DNA of 64,000 nucleotides. Origin: Eretmocerus hayati (lineage: Eukaryota; Arthropoda; Insecta; Hymenoptera; Aphelinidae). The position numbers were made by a program, and so were the translations under genes. Shown piece by piece: positions 1-12,200 of the stretch. The stretch lies in NCBI GenBank assembly GCA_029851415.1, contig CM056743.1:96260501-96324500 (forward strand). Direction: 5' to 3'. Each line of letters opens with the position of its first letter. Positions within the stretch are counted from its first letter, which is position 1. The notes below the pieces were generated by a model that made no database searches, was not told where the DNA came from, and worked only from the letters and a program-made list of their open reading frames with translations.

Positions 1-3000
1 AAGCTGTTGGCACCAATTCTCAGACTCGAGATTGGGCTTAAAATTTTGTGGATGACCCACGCTATCCACTCCAACATTTCCGGAGATGGCAGTAGGACTG
101 AAAACGACTTAAATTCCGCGATTTTGTTGAAAATTCTATGGTTTCTCGATGGACTTTCGACGAGAATGGGCCTTGAGAATCCCAGCACTTATTCTCAGAC
201 CCATGCTTGGGCTGTAAATTTTGTGTGACCAACCAATTTTGTGATTCAATTGTCTCCAAGTTGGCAGCATATCGAATTCCTAGTTAGAATCGGACATTCG
301 CAGTTAGATATGGGCTGGAATCGTGTAATTTTCGGCATCACATGGCCCTTGTATCTCTTGGCATCGATTTCTGGATACGGGGCTGGGGTCAAAATACAGT
401 ACGAGCCACCGAGGATGTGACAGAGTCGTTGTTGAGCTGGCAGCATATCGAAATCGTACCTAGAATTGGTCACATATGGGTGTTTACAGAGTACTTGAGG
501 GTCAGTTGGAGCTGAGAATCGATGTCAAAGCTGTTGGCACCAATTCCCAGACTCGAGATTGGGCTTAAAATTTTGTGGATGACCCACGCTATCCACTCCA
601 ACATTTCCGGAGATGGCAGTAGGACTGAAAACGACTTAAATTCCGCGATTTTGTTGAAAATTCTATGGTTTCTCGATGGACTTTCGACAAGAATGGGCCT
701 TGAGAATCCCAGCACTTATTCTCAGACCCATGCTTGGGCTGTAAATTTTGTGTGACCAACCAATTTTGTGATTCAATTGTCTCCAAGTTGGCAGCATATC
801 GAATTCCTAGTTAGAATCGGACATTCGCAGTTAGATATGGGCTGGAATCGTGTAATTTTCGGCATCACATGGGTCTCGTATCTCTTGGCATCGATTCCTG
901 GATGCGGGGATGGAGTCAATATACAGTACGAGCAACCCAGGATGTGACAGGAACGTTGTTGAGCTGGCAGCATATCGAAATCCTACCTAGAATTGGTCAC
1001 ATATGGGTGTTTACAGAGTACTTGAGGGTCAGTTGGAGCTGAGAATCGATGTCAAAGCTGTTGGCACCAATTCCCAGACTCGAGATTGGGCTTAAAATTC
1101 TGTGCATGACCCACGCTATACACTCCAACATTTCCGGAGATGGCAGTAGGACTGAAAACGACCTAAATTCCGCGATTTTGTTGAAAATTCTATGGTTTCT
1201 CACTGGATTTTCGCCAAGAATGGGCCTCGAGAATCCCAGCACTTGTTCTCAGACCCATGCTTGAGCTGTAAATTTTGTGTGACCAACCAATTTTGTGATT
1301 CAACTGTCTCCAAGTTGGCAGCATATCGAATTCCTAGTTAGAATCGGACATTCGCAGTTAGATATGGGCCGGAATCGTGTAATTTTCGGCATCACATGGG
1401 TCTCGTATCTCTTGGCATCGATTCCTGGATGCGGGGATGGAGTCAATATACAGTACGAGCAACCCAGGATGTGACAGGAACGTTGTTGAGCTGGCAGCAT
1501 ATCGAAATCCTACCTAGAATTGGTCACATATGGGTGTTTACAGAGTACTTGAGGGTCAGTTGGAGCTGAGAATCGATGTCAAAGCTGTTGGCACCAATTC
1601 CCAGACTCGAGATTGGGCTTAAAATTCTGTGCATGACCCACGCTATACACTCCAACATTTCCGGAGATGGCAGTAGGACTGAAAACGACCTAAATTCCGC
1701 GATTTTGTTGAAAATTCTATGGTTTCTCACTGGATTTTCGCCAAGAATGGGCCTCGAGAATCCCAGCACTTGTTCTCAGACCCATGCTTGAGCTGTAAAT
1801 TTTGTGTGACCAACCAATTTTGTGATTCAACTGTCTCCAAGTTGGCAGCATATCGAATTCCTAGTTAGAATCGGACATTCGCAGTTAGATATGGGCCGGA
1901 ATCGTGTAATTTTCGGCATCACATGGGTCTCGTATCTCTTGGCATCGATTCCTGGATGCGGGGATGGAGTCAATATACAGTACGAGCAACCCAGGATGTG
2001 ACAGGAACGTTGTTGAGCTGGCAGCATATCGAAATCCTACCTAGAATTGGTCACATATGGGTGTTTACAGAGTACTTGAGGGTCAGTTGGAGCTGAGAAT
2101 CGATGTCAAAGCTGTTGGCACCAATTCCCAGACTCGAGATTGGGCTTAAAATTCTGTGCATGACCCACGCTATACACTCCAACATTTCCGGAGATGGCAG
2201 TAGGACTGAAAACGACCTAAATTCCGCGATTTTGTTGAAAATTCTATGGTTTCTCACTGGATTTTCGCCAAGAATGGGCCTCGAGAATCCCAGCACTTGT
2301 TCTCAGACCCATGCTTGGGCTGTAAATTTTGTGTGACCAACCAATTTTGTGATTCAACTGTCTCCAAGTTGGCAGCATATCGAATTCCTAGTTAGAATCG
2401 GACATTCGCAGTTAGATATGGGCCGGAATCGTGTAATTTTCGGCATCACATGGGTCTCGTATCTCTTGGCATCGATTCCTGGATGCGGGGATGGAGTCAA
2501 AATACAGTACGAGCCACCCAGGATGTGACAGAGTCGTTGTTGAGCTGGCAGCATATCGAGATCGTACCTAGAATTGGTCATATACTGATGTTAATCGCAT
2601 TCTAGGGGTAGTTTTAGCAAAAAATCGATGTCGAAGCTGTCTGCATCAATTCCCACACTCGTTCATGGGCTCAAAATTCTGTTGGTCAACCACAATATAC
2701 ACTAGAAATTGTTTCAAGATGGCAGTAGGATGGTAAACTACCTAAATATCGTCGTTCTGTTCAAATCCCTCTAGTTCAATACCCCATCGTCGACGAAAAT
2801 TGGCCCCAAGAATCCCAGCACACATTCTCAGATGTTTGCTTGGACCGAAAATTTTGTTGAATTAATGAACTTCGTTATTGAATAGTTTCCAAGGTGGCAG
2901 CATATCGAGTTTTCAGTTAGAATCGAGCATTTGCAATAAAAATCGAGCTCAAATCTTGTGATTTTTCTGACAAACTTGAGCTGGCATCTCCTGGCATCGA

Positions 3001-3360
3001 TTCCTCGAATCGGGGTTGGGCTCAAAATGCCGATATATTCACCCAGGATATGACACAAATTTCGTTAAGTTGGCAGCATATCAAAGAGGAACCTAGAATT
3101 GGTCATATATCGATGTCCACAGGACTTAATGGTCACCTCTCGCTGAAAATCGATGTCAAAGCTGCCAGCATCAATTCCCAGACTCGAGATTGGGCTTAAA
3201 ATTTTTGTGATCAACCACACTATACTCTCCAAGTTGCTGCAAGGTGGCAGCAGAACCGCAAACCCCCTAAAAGTCGTTGTTTTGTTGAAATCCCTATAGT
3301 TCAATACTCGATTGTCGACAAAAGTCGGCCTAGAGAATCCCAGCACCTATTCCCAGACCC
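1..3360. repeat. Tandem array with 527-bp period
   Basis: The word AAGCTGTTGGCACCAATTC starts at 1, 528, 1055, 1582 and 2109, exactly 527 bp apart. Copies starting at 1055 and 1582 are almost identical. Two diverged units follow at 2634 and 3159 (about 525 bp). Each unit is a dimer of two roughly 263-bp halves, one centred on GGCAGCATATCGA and one on GGCAGTAGGACT. The repeated short frames in both strands are a by-product of the repeat and are not genes. The array forms the body of the Transib-like arm described separately. Confidence 0.9.
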
Positions 3361-3657
3361 GAGAATGCGGCCAACTTCCAGTTACGCGCTTCCAGAATGT
3401 AGGGGGAGACTTTTCCAGGTGGCAGTAGAATCTGTGTATCACATGCCGTAAGTTTATTTTTTGGGCTATTTCGTGTTTATTCAGTTTTCTTCATTCAACT
3501 GCCCCCACACCCAGCCCATCGCATTTAAGGAAAAAACAGGTAGGCACACCTTGTAGCTGAGACGATTACGAAGAAAACCCAATTTGTTTCATCTCAATAG
3601 CTCATGAATTCGAGTGAAGCGATTTCCTGCCAGAGTTGACTCCCTGGAGGCATAGTG
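1..3657. mobile_element. Right part of a Transib-like foldback element, truncated by the window edge
   Basis: The terminal stretch 3560-3657 aligns with the outer end of the complete Transib-like element at 44434-54011: both contain GATTACGAAGA, then GAAGCGATTT, then CCAGAGTTG, and both stop at ATAGTG. Read inward the end is CACTATG, which fits the CACWATG terminus known for Transib transposons and resembles the CAC of RAG signal heptamers. The five bases after it are CGGCG (3658-3662), a typical GC-rich Transib-type target. The partner duplication lies outside the window. The body consists of repeats with the words GGCAGCATATCGA and GGCAGTAGGACT, as in the arms of the other copy. No transposase frame is visible. 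The family assignment is an inference from the termini. Confidence 0.6.
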
Positions 3658-3971
3658 CGGCGCTTGTAGCTCCGATGAAAAAGGTCGCATGGAAATTATA
3701 CAAGAGATGAATGTTGAAGTCTTTGGAAGGATATATAGCATCCCATTCAAGATTTTTCGATCAGATCATTCTCGTCGAAAATACAAGTGATTAATTAATG
3801 GAAATTTTTTTTGAATTTTCAACGTCAACTGAGACAAGCTAAAAGAGAGTAAAATTTTTTTGAAGAATATAAATTGATAGATTTTTTTATGATCTTTGAG
3901 ATGATTCTCGTGAAACTGACGCAAGACGGACTGGCTCGGAGACTTTGGTGATTTACTAAGACTATTCGTTA

Positions 3972-4645
3972 GGGTGTGCGTTATTCCCCACCTTTCGATT
4001 ATTCCACGATACCATCGTGGATTTTCGATCTTTAATATGAAAAAATAAGGAAAATTTTTGCCGTGCCGTGTAAGACGTATCCTGTTTTGGCGCTCGTATA
4101 TCCTTCTTAACATTGAAGAGCCTATGCTGAGAACTTTGCCCTCCCAACCCACTTGTCTCTGAGATCGCTGTGATTCTTCGTGGCTCCTTTCAGAGCTGAA
4201 AAATTATCATAATACATCATTTTCGCGTAAAATTCCACGAGAAACACGATGGAACTGTCAGTTTGGAGTTTCAGAGTGACCCCGGCATGATATTAGCGGT
4301 TCTTCCAAAAAATCACTGATGTCTCACCGGGGTCACTTTGGAAATCAAAACTGACAATTTCATCGTGTTTTTCGTGGTATTTCACGTGGAAATCAGGTAT
4401 TTTAATAACTTTTCAGCTTTAAAAGAAGCTATAAAAAATCACAGCGATCTCAGAGACACGAAGGGTTGGGAGGGCAAACTTCTCAGAATAGACTTCTCAA
4501 TGTTGATTGAAATAATGTTCGAGTGGCAAAACAGAATACGTCGTATACAGGGAGCGGCAAAAGTGTTTGCCTTTTTTTTATATCAAAGATAGTAAATCCA
4601 CGATGGTATCGTGGAAAATCGAGAGCTGGGATGTAACGCACACCC
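3972..4645. mobile_element. 674-bp foldback MITE flanked by TA
   Basis: The left end GGGTGTGCGTTA is mirrored at the right end as TAACGCACACCC, and both ends abut a TA dinucleotide (3970-3971 and 4646-4647). The inverted similarity continues inward over about 200 bp, for example the CCACGATACCATCGTGG block on the left and CCACGATGGTATCGTGG on the right. TA duplication and length suggest a Tc1/mariner-type non-autonomous element. Frames found in both arms are mirror images, not genes. Confidence 0.7.
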
Positions 4646-4676
4646 TACTCTTCATTATCTTTTAGGGGGGCTGTAA

Positions 4677-5576
4677 GTGTACCCAACTTGCCCCCATATG
4701 TCGATCTCAAGAATGGGCACAAGTTAACCTTAGTTCGAATTCTTTTCACATTCGTTATGTCGAAATATGACGAAATAAGTAGTCTAGATCGACCCCGAAT
4801 CATTTCTGTGTTTCCCAGAAAAGTTAAAGTGATTTTTCCATTTTTCGTATCTCTAAAGGAAATTGCGTTCAGTGCCATCAGTCTCAACGTACCTCAGCGC
4901 ATTAGATTCCTCTTTCGGAAACCTTCAATAATTCTCCTCTCGAAAATGCAAAACTCGGATTTGGGGAGGATTCATGAGGAAAATACCGAAATGATTTGTA
5001 GAATAAGAAAGCCGAAATCGGAGGTATCCAACATGCCCTCGTATGGTGATCACAAGAGGGCACGCTGTAAGACTCTTTTTATCACGCAGAACGTATTTGT
5101 CACGTCAAAATAGGAAGAAAATATATTTTTGGTCAAGCACAAGTAAAGCCCCAAATGTAGTCGCACGCTGATGAGAACAATTTCATGCACTTTATCGACG
5201 ACTTACATCGTTCTTGGGGACAAAATTAAGACAGCTCGTCTCTAATTGATTGAAACCAGACGTACTCTAGCTTAATTTTAAGGTCTTAAAATAAGCTTCA
5301 TAATGAGCCAAAGTATATTAAAAAATGTTGAGGTAGACCAGAGCTGTTGAGGAAATTGCTAATGGGGGCACGTTGGGTACACCCTTTCGCAAACTCGCAA
5401 AAAAACATTTCTTGGCAAAATTGTGATGGCTCAGCTCGAGTCGGTCGAGATTGAACCTACCTTAGCTCGTTTTAAAGGCCTTGGAACAAGCTTCAAAGTA
5501 AGCTAAGGGACGTTGAAAAATATTCGGGTGCACAAAAACTATGGGCAAAACGGCTTAGGGGGGATATTAGGTACAC
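4677..5576. repeat. Short inverted and direct repeats around a GTGTACCCAAC motif
   Basis: GTGTACCCAACTTGCCCCC at 4677-4695 is mirrored as GGGGGCACGTTGGGTACAC at 5364-5382, and a weaker third copy lies at 5558-5576. The stretches 5272-5382 and 5463-5576 resemble each other directly (AAGCTTCA, TTGAAAAAT, then the terminal motif). This could be a decayed small DNA transposon with a partial duplication. The long plus-strand open frame between the ends (4688-5113) shows no recognisable domain and is not called as a gene. Confidence 0.45.
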
Positions 5577-5895
5577 TTACCTTATATATACGTGGCCGTA
5601 AAAGCAACAAGAGAGAAAGGAGAAGGCTCAATCGGCCGAAAGTTGGTTTTCTCCTCCCAACAAAAGAAAACCGAAAGCTATATGAATGATTTCCCCCTTC
5701 CACCTGTTCCATTAATTTTGGAGTATTTTTTTCTCTGGATCATTCATAGAATTAAGTCTAAAGTACGAAAATAGCAGTACTTCAAGTCAAGCGAGTTCGC
5801 AAATATTATAACAGTTATTTTATTACACTCTGAACCTTATCCAGGACAGACCGAAATCCTGATATACCTGTTCTGTATCCCCCACTGACACATCC

Positions 5896-5972
5896 TCGAT
5901 GGCGCAGTCGGCTAAGTGTCGTGGCTAGTGAGTTGCATTAAGGTGAAGGGCCCAGGATCAAATCCCCGTAAG
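5896..5972 (+). repeat. tRNA-like sequence, probable SINE head or tRNA pseudogene
   Basis: TGGCGCAGTCGG resembles a tRNA A box (D arm) and GGATCAAATCC, about 50 bp downstream, resembles a B box (T arm). The acceptor ends do not pair convincingly and no clean anticodon arm is seen. The AT-rich sequence that follows would suit a SINE body, but no second copy in this window confirms it. Confidence 0.4.
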
Positions 5973-6101
5973 TGCAAATTTTTAATGATTTAAATACGTT
6001 TTTTCTTAATCTAGTTGCGACACTTAACCACCTAGAATAAGAAAAATTAGCCTAGAAAGCTTGGAGAGGAATTTATTTTTAATAAATAAATTTTAAAATA
6101 T

Positions 6102-6228
6102 CAGCTGAGATCACAGCTGAGAATTCAGCTGTGAATTTGGCATGAGAAATCAGCTGTGATCTCAGCTGAGATCTCAGCTGTGAATTCACCTGTGATCTCA
6201 GCTGATTTCTCAGATGAGAAATCAGCTG
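6102..6228. repeat. 12-bp minisatellite of CAGCTG units
   Basis: CAGCTG occurs at 6102, 6114, 6126, 6151, 6163, 6175, 6199 and 6223. Degenerate versions fill the 12-bp register at 6187 (CACCTG) and 6211 (CAGATG). The spacer is WGAWNT-like. Each unit is itself palindromic, so the array is rich in E-box-type sites and in small hairpins. Confidence 0.85.
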
Positions 6229-9213
6229 CTTTTTCCCGGCATGGGTGAACTTGATTTCTGTACAATGAAAAGAATTTGTGGAATGGGCTAGGAAATGAAG
6301 GTGAACTTGTTGAAAATTTCCATTCTGTAGTCAGTTGTATGAGAACTAGATTGTTCTGCCAACAATCAAAGTTGTTCCTTCATGCAGTGATAATATGAGT
6401 GACAGTCCTGTTTTCTATCTAGAAAGTGATACACAATGAGCAAGTTATTCGATGGCATTTAATGAGAAACTTTGTGTCGCTATATAATTATTGAGCTCAA
6501 GTTCCTTCCCCCATGTGAGTTTGGTATTACTTGGTTCCAAAATCTGTTTGCATCTGAGATGAGATTCAGGTGATGATTAGCGGAATGGAGTATACCTTCA
6601 TCTCATATAGTTGTAGTGTAGTAGTGCGTTCCATTAGCTTGTTCATTCGCACTCTCCAGCATGCTCCCTATCATTTCCTCCACATTTACCAAGTTTCAAC
6701 GAGTCCTCTGCAACCACAACTCATAACTACCAATACCATGATGTTATCTAGCAATAGGTTGGGATGTAGAGCGCAAGATTCATTCAATCTCTAATAAGCC
6801 TCACGTAACTTAATAAAAGTGGCCAATGTAAATGTTCATGATTCAGCTTTGACATAAAATTTATCACCAGAGAAACAGGATGATATACCCTGATTGAATT
6901 AGTGGGCAGCTCAGCCTGGAATCCTGCATGAGGTTTTAGGGATTGTTAGTATAGAGCACAAGAGATGAGGAATGATTTGAGACTAGTCGTGGGTGAGTGC
7001 TTTCGCCTGTACTTGACTGAAATGTCAAGTGCCAAACAATCAATCAGCTACGGCTAACTTTCTACACCAATAGTTGATAAAATGTAGACATAATTCTTCA
7101 TTTCAGCTAGCCAAAGAAATTTTATTTGGAACTGGAGCGACTTCAAGCAGTTGAAATTACTAATCTGAGTCTACCATGCCAACTCTGTTTCAGAATCTGT
7201 ATGTGATGAGCAGTAGATGTTCTACTATTGTGGAAACTGAGGGAGCAAGTTAGATTATTTTGTGTTAACAACCAATGAGCGGATCATCAAAATCTGACAG
7301 AAATGCTTATTTTATTTAGGACTGTGGCAATCCTCTGGTCGAGCAGCTGCTTGGATATATGATTTGAGTTGTAAGCGATTCAACTGGGACTCATATTGAG
7401 TAAACAATTTCACTGTCGATTAATGAAGCTCATGCCATGTTCAACTCCTTTCAGTTGTTCTTAGGATCTGAATAAGTGGAACAAAGATTGGACTCTGCAA
7501 GGTTTTTGGCCAGTGGACTTGGAGTGCCCGTATGATTCCTCAGAATCAGGTAAATCCAGACTAAACTTTCATACAGATTGATTCAGTCTCAGTGGAAAAT
7601 TCATCCACCATATGAGTATTCTTAAATTTCACACAATATGACAGTACACAATCTGAGAATCCGAGAATTCATGATAAGCTTGGGTATTAGAAATGATGTC
7701 TCGTTGCATATAGAGATCTTGCTCTACATCATGACGTGATCAAAACCCCGATTTCGTGGGGTTTTGATCATACAGTGATGGATCCCAAAACGCAGGGGGT
7801 GATTCTTCCAACATCAATACTCTTGAGCTGATTTTTCTGATGAGAGCGGAATCTACTCTCAAACCTAAACAGGCAGAATTAGTCCGCAGAATACCGTGGT
7901 GGTCGGTACAAAGATTATTTAAGGAGAAATATCATTCTCAATTATCAGGAGGGCAAAGTCACCCATGAATACGGAAAGACTTGGATCGAAGATTTTTCCA
8001 GGACATAAGTTACTCCCTTAACTCTTAAAGGCTAATTGTATGACTCGCGAGTGCTCAGATGCTCGCTCCAAAAATTTTGTCAGTAGGAGAATTATCTTCG
8101 AAACCTAAGAAGTTCAATGAACCAGCAGGAATTCACATGCTCGGACCGAAAAATTCTGTCGGGAAGAGAGACCAACGAAACTGCACTGTCGAGTTGATGA
8201 TGATTCCAACGAGAGAAGAGTATATTTTTGTATATCACTAAAGTATGTAAATGTAGTGAATCTCACGAAATTCTGAATATTCGAGCACGAGATATCATTA
8301 AATAAAAAGATCTGCGTAAGTCCGAGACAATTTATGAATTTTGCAAGTTCGAATTTTCTCAATATTCAAATTTGCACCGGAATCAGGTCCATTTCAGAAT
8401 TCAGGTAGCTTCCGTGGAGACCACAGTCCGGATTCTTTTAACTGAAAGCAAGAATACTTCTAAACCCTTACAAAGTTGTAAATGCGGATCCATGATTCCC
8501 TCGAGCTTCATATTTCCGGTTGACGAGAGATTTCCTAGAACCCGACTTGTTTCCTGAAACCGCAAGCTCTCTCCTGCTTGAGCTGGGGTATTCATATGAG
8601 GTAAAGACTTCTTCAGAAGCCAGCTAAGCTTCCTCGTGGTTTCTGCGAGTATAGTCAAGCTTCCTCATATTTACGGAACTTGCTCGGGAAGAATTTTGAA
8701 AAAAGTATCTGCATATTATGCCTCCTTGGGTGAATTTGCCTCCTGAAACTCGGGAATGATTTTTCTCCTCACAGAACTCGTACCGAACATCGAGGTATCC
8801 TGGGGATTGATCTCCTATTTAGCCTCTTTGAGATACGCCAATGCACCGCGGTGTGGCGGATTAACAACCCTGTCAGGCCTGCCTTGATCTTTAGGAAGTT
8901 AGTCTGGTGTGGACGGTAAATCATGTTTTTTTTGTCGATGAAATGGGGATCAAAGATCATCTCTGTGTTTTGAATCTTCTTCATGAACAAATCAAGTGTT
9001 CTAGTTGATATCCTATTCATTATTACTCAGTGTATTATCTTTCTTATCATTCATTGTCTGATCGAATATCCGCATAAAATCCTGCCCCATATTAGCAGTC
9101 TGGGTTGAGTCGAGCCAAGAATAAGGAATCGTCATTCCAACTCTGCTGTATGTTGTAAATTAATCATGGTGAAAAAGCTTTGACACCTGCTACCATATTC
9201 TTGTATTTCCTGC
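6229..9213. other. Non-coding stretch without recognisable gene
   Basis: AT-rich sequence with no frame showing family similarity. It contains one strong hairpin (7737-7770, listed separately). It may be upstream region or an intron of the broken gene that begins near 9214, but no further exon could be recognised. Confidence 0.5.
7737..7770. repeat. Perfect 13-bp hairpin
   Basis: TGATCAAAACCCC (7737-7749) pairs exactly with GGGGTTTTGATCA (7758-7770) across an 8-base loop. No U-tract or gene end adjoins it, so a terminator role is not supported. It may be a fragment of a DNA transposon end. Confidence 0.7.
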
Positions 9214-12200
9214 ATGACTCCAAACAGTATCGATGAAAAATTCAAAGATAGAATATCTTTCTCCCATCCTGTGATAAATATTATCTACTTGACAGATGAA
9301 ACCAAAGCGAATTTAAACATGAGTTCATCAGAGTCAACTGATGAACTGTACCTGATTAGAGCTGTGACACCTCAGATTTCTGGTAATCAGTCACCAACAA
9401 ATCTACAAGTTCTCAAAGTCTTATTCTTCAACACTCGTAAGTGTTGCTTCAAGCTATATCAAAGTTTTCAACTCGTTATTAAAGAAGTAGTGGTTTTCTG
9501 GGAGAAGGCTGGTATTCCTGTCAAAGATGTGCGAAGGTGTATCAAAGTGATCACTAATCTATATGAGTCCTATAGAAGTAGTAAAAAAAGTAGATATTCG
9601 CAGTATGCTGCGAGTCGAGAGGCACAATTTCATGTCAAATTAAAAGAACTATTCGAAATTTCACATGGGGATGCAATGGGAACAATTGATGATGCAAGGA
9701 AGGCTTTTTTGACTGATCAGAGATCTGACAAACCAACTAAATACATCGGAGACATTGATCAAGACACTATTAACGTAGAACGAACAGGACTTGTAAGGAA
9801 TACTAGCCGAGAAATTGTCTCTAATGAGTCTGTGATGCATAGAGAAGATGTGGGATTGGATGTTGTCTGTGCAGAATCAGATGTCGCGAGTGAGTAAAGA
9901 TGACCTTCATAGTCTTATGAATATCAGTTGTCTTCACTCCTTTCACAGCTTTTTTTTATTACTTCAGGCCATGTCTGTGTTGTGGCGACTAAGGAACAAG
10001 GAACTCAAACATGTGATGCAATATCATCAGCTATCGCCGATGACAATAATCTGAGCTTCCTTCGAAGCTCAAAACCTCACGGGGATGATTACTCAACAGA
10101 CCAATTAGCTGGTGAGATATATCTTGTTCTACCCTTAACTTTCCGATGATCATTACATTGTGGTTCCTTTTATGGGTAAAGGATCGCGCTAAGGAAGGAA
10201 ATTATATTATCCGAATAAATTCTCACCATCAATTCATCAAAATAGATAACGGTACCCGATTTTGTCTTGAATCGAACGAACAATCTCTCGATATCATGAA
10301 TCCATCAGGATTTGGGGGGAAATATGAGTTCGAGATCGAAACTTGATGAACAGAAGTTGATCAAATTTTGATCTCATTTGTTTTATGGTATCTATTTCGT
10401 CCAGCATAGTCATTTTATCCAAGAAATATCCTAGTTGGGAGTGGGTGCAAACTTTGGATGAATGAATTTCCAGTTATATAGGACATAGGATTAACGCTAC
10501 TTGTATCCATCTAATAATTCCACTCAAAGGAACCATCATTTGAGAACCATTAGAACGTATGAATTTCATTCAATTAGATTCATCCAGATACGATGATGCA
10601 ATTCTCCCGACTTAGCTCATAACCCTTTCTCAAGTGAAAATAATAAGGATCTGCTTTGAGAGAAGTTTTCTCCTTTTTTCCCTCGACTCGAAACTTTTTC
10701 CGTTAATCAAGAAGGAAATATATGATTTCTTTCTAGTTATTATTGTAAGAAAGTTCTGCGGGATTTACACTCAGGCCCTTGAACTTTTGTTATCTCACTC
10801 TAATCCATTTGCTTGGATTTGATTTTTTTGTAGAGACTTGGCCCTACCTCCCTCTAATCTTGTTTGATTTCTTCTAATGAGTTTGTCAGGGACTTGTGAT
10901 ATCGAAAGTCATCTCTGCATATTTTTGAGTTCAATGTTGGGGGTCAACTTTCCATCTTCTATGAGTCGGTTACATTACATTTGTATCACTGTTTGCGCCT
11001 GATTCCTGTATGGTCTAGTTCTTCCTTCAGAAGGGGAGGAAAACTAGCTCCGAAAGCAACGGAGATCAAAACATTCTCAGAACAACTTGACCCCTCTCAT
11101 CTGTAGCCATCTTCGTAACTCTCACAGATAATTTCGCTCGTCCAGGAAAAAATGAAGTCAGAGGGTTAATATCGACTCGATAAATCATATTGAATTGAAC
11201 CCTAATTCATGTTCTCATTCGAGCTCTTATCAAACATCCATTTATAATTCAGTCTCCGACTAACCATAACCAACTCAATTGGATAACGCCCTCATTTGAA
11301 TACTTAAGATTATCTATTCGTAGATTTTGAGCAACCCCGACAGCTGATCTGTCGATTTCTCTGCTTTTTGTCCTCAGAAAATTTCAGTCAACTTTCAAGT
11401 CAAGAGAATCGATCTAATTCACTACCAGGTGAATCGAGAGAAAGCACTGAAGGTTCTTCAAGTCAGAGTAGCATTGGATCTGTGTACTGTCCACCAGGGC
11501 GGAACTACCAAAATACGAATATGCGTGGGACTAAGAATATTCTGACGCCAAGATTGGCCTCAGCTTTTGAACTTTGTAAAACGCCGTATAGAAAATCGTT
11601 GCATTTAGTAGCTGCAATGGCTGATGCTCTAGAGTACAATATTGAGGGTGTGATTTTCAATAGAACATAATTCAAGAAGATACGAGAGTTAGCCCGGCAA
11701 GAAAAAGCTGCGAATGTGAAAAAACTATTTAGCGAAAAAGAAATCAAGTTCTTAATTGTTATGTGGGATGGGAAGATCATTCCAGATTCCTTTAAATGCA
11801 AACAGTGTGAGTAAGTTCCAATAACAGTATCTAATCATGAAGTGGAACAGTTGCTGGCCATTCCAGGTTTAGAAGATGGTGGAGGTGTCACGCAGGCACA
11901 TGCTATTCATGAAACTCTATATGATTGGGGATTAGTGAAGCTTGCGCAAGCAATTATCTGTGATACCACAGCATCAAATCTAGGTGTCAATTCTGGCGCT
12001 GCTGTGATTTTAGAGCATCTGCTAGACACAGATCTTCTCTACCTGGTATGTCGCCACCACATTTTTGAAATTGTTTTATCAAAGGTATTTGATGTGAAGT
12101 TCCCAGGTTCTACTGGGCCAGAAATCTTATTATTTAAGAAGTTTCAGAGTTCGTGGAGCGCTATCGATAAAAACAGTTTCAAATCAGTCTCAGATGATCA

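Noticed and set aside
1..3346. Repeated short frames on both strands
   Set aside because: Read-through of the 527-bp tandem repeat; each unit repeats the same lesions and there is no domain.
3766..4592. Two similar frames in opposite orientation
   Set aside because: Explained by the inverted arms of the 674-bp MITE.
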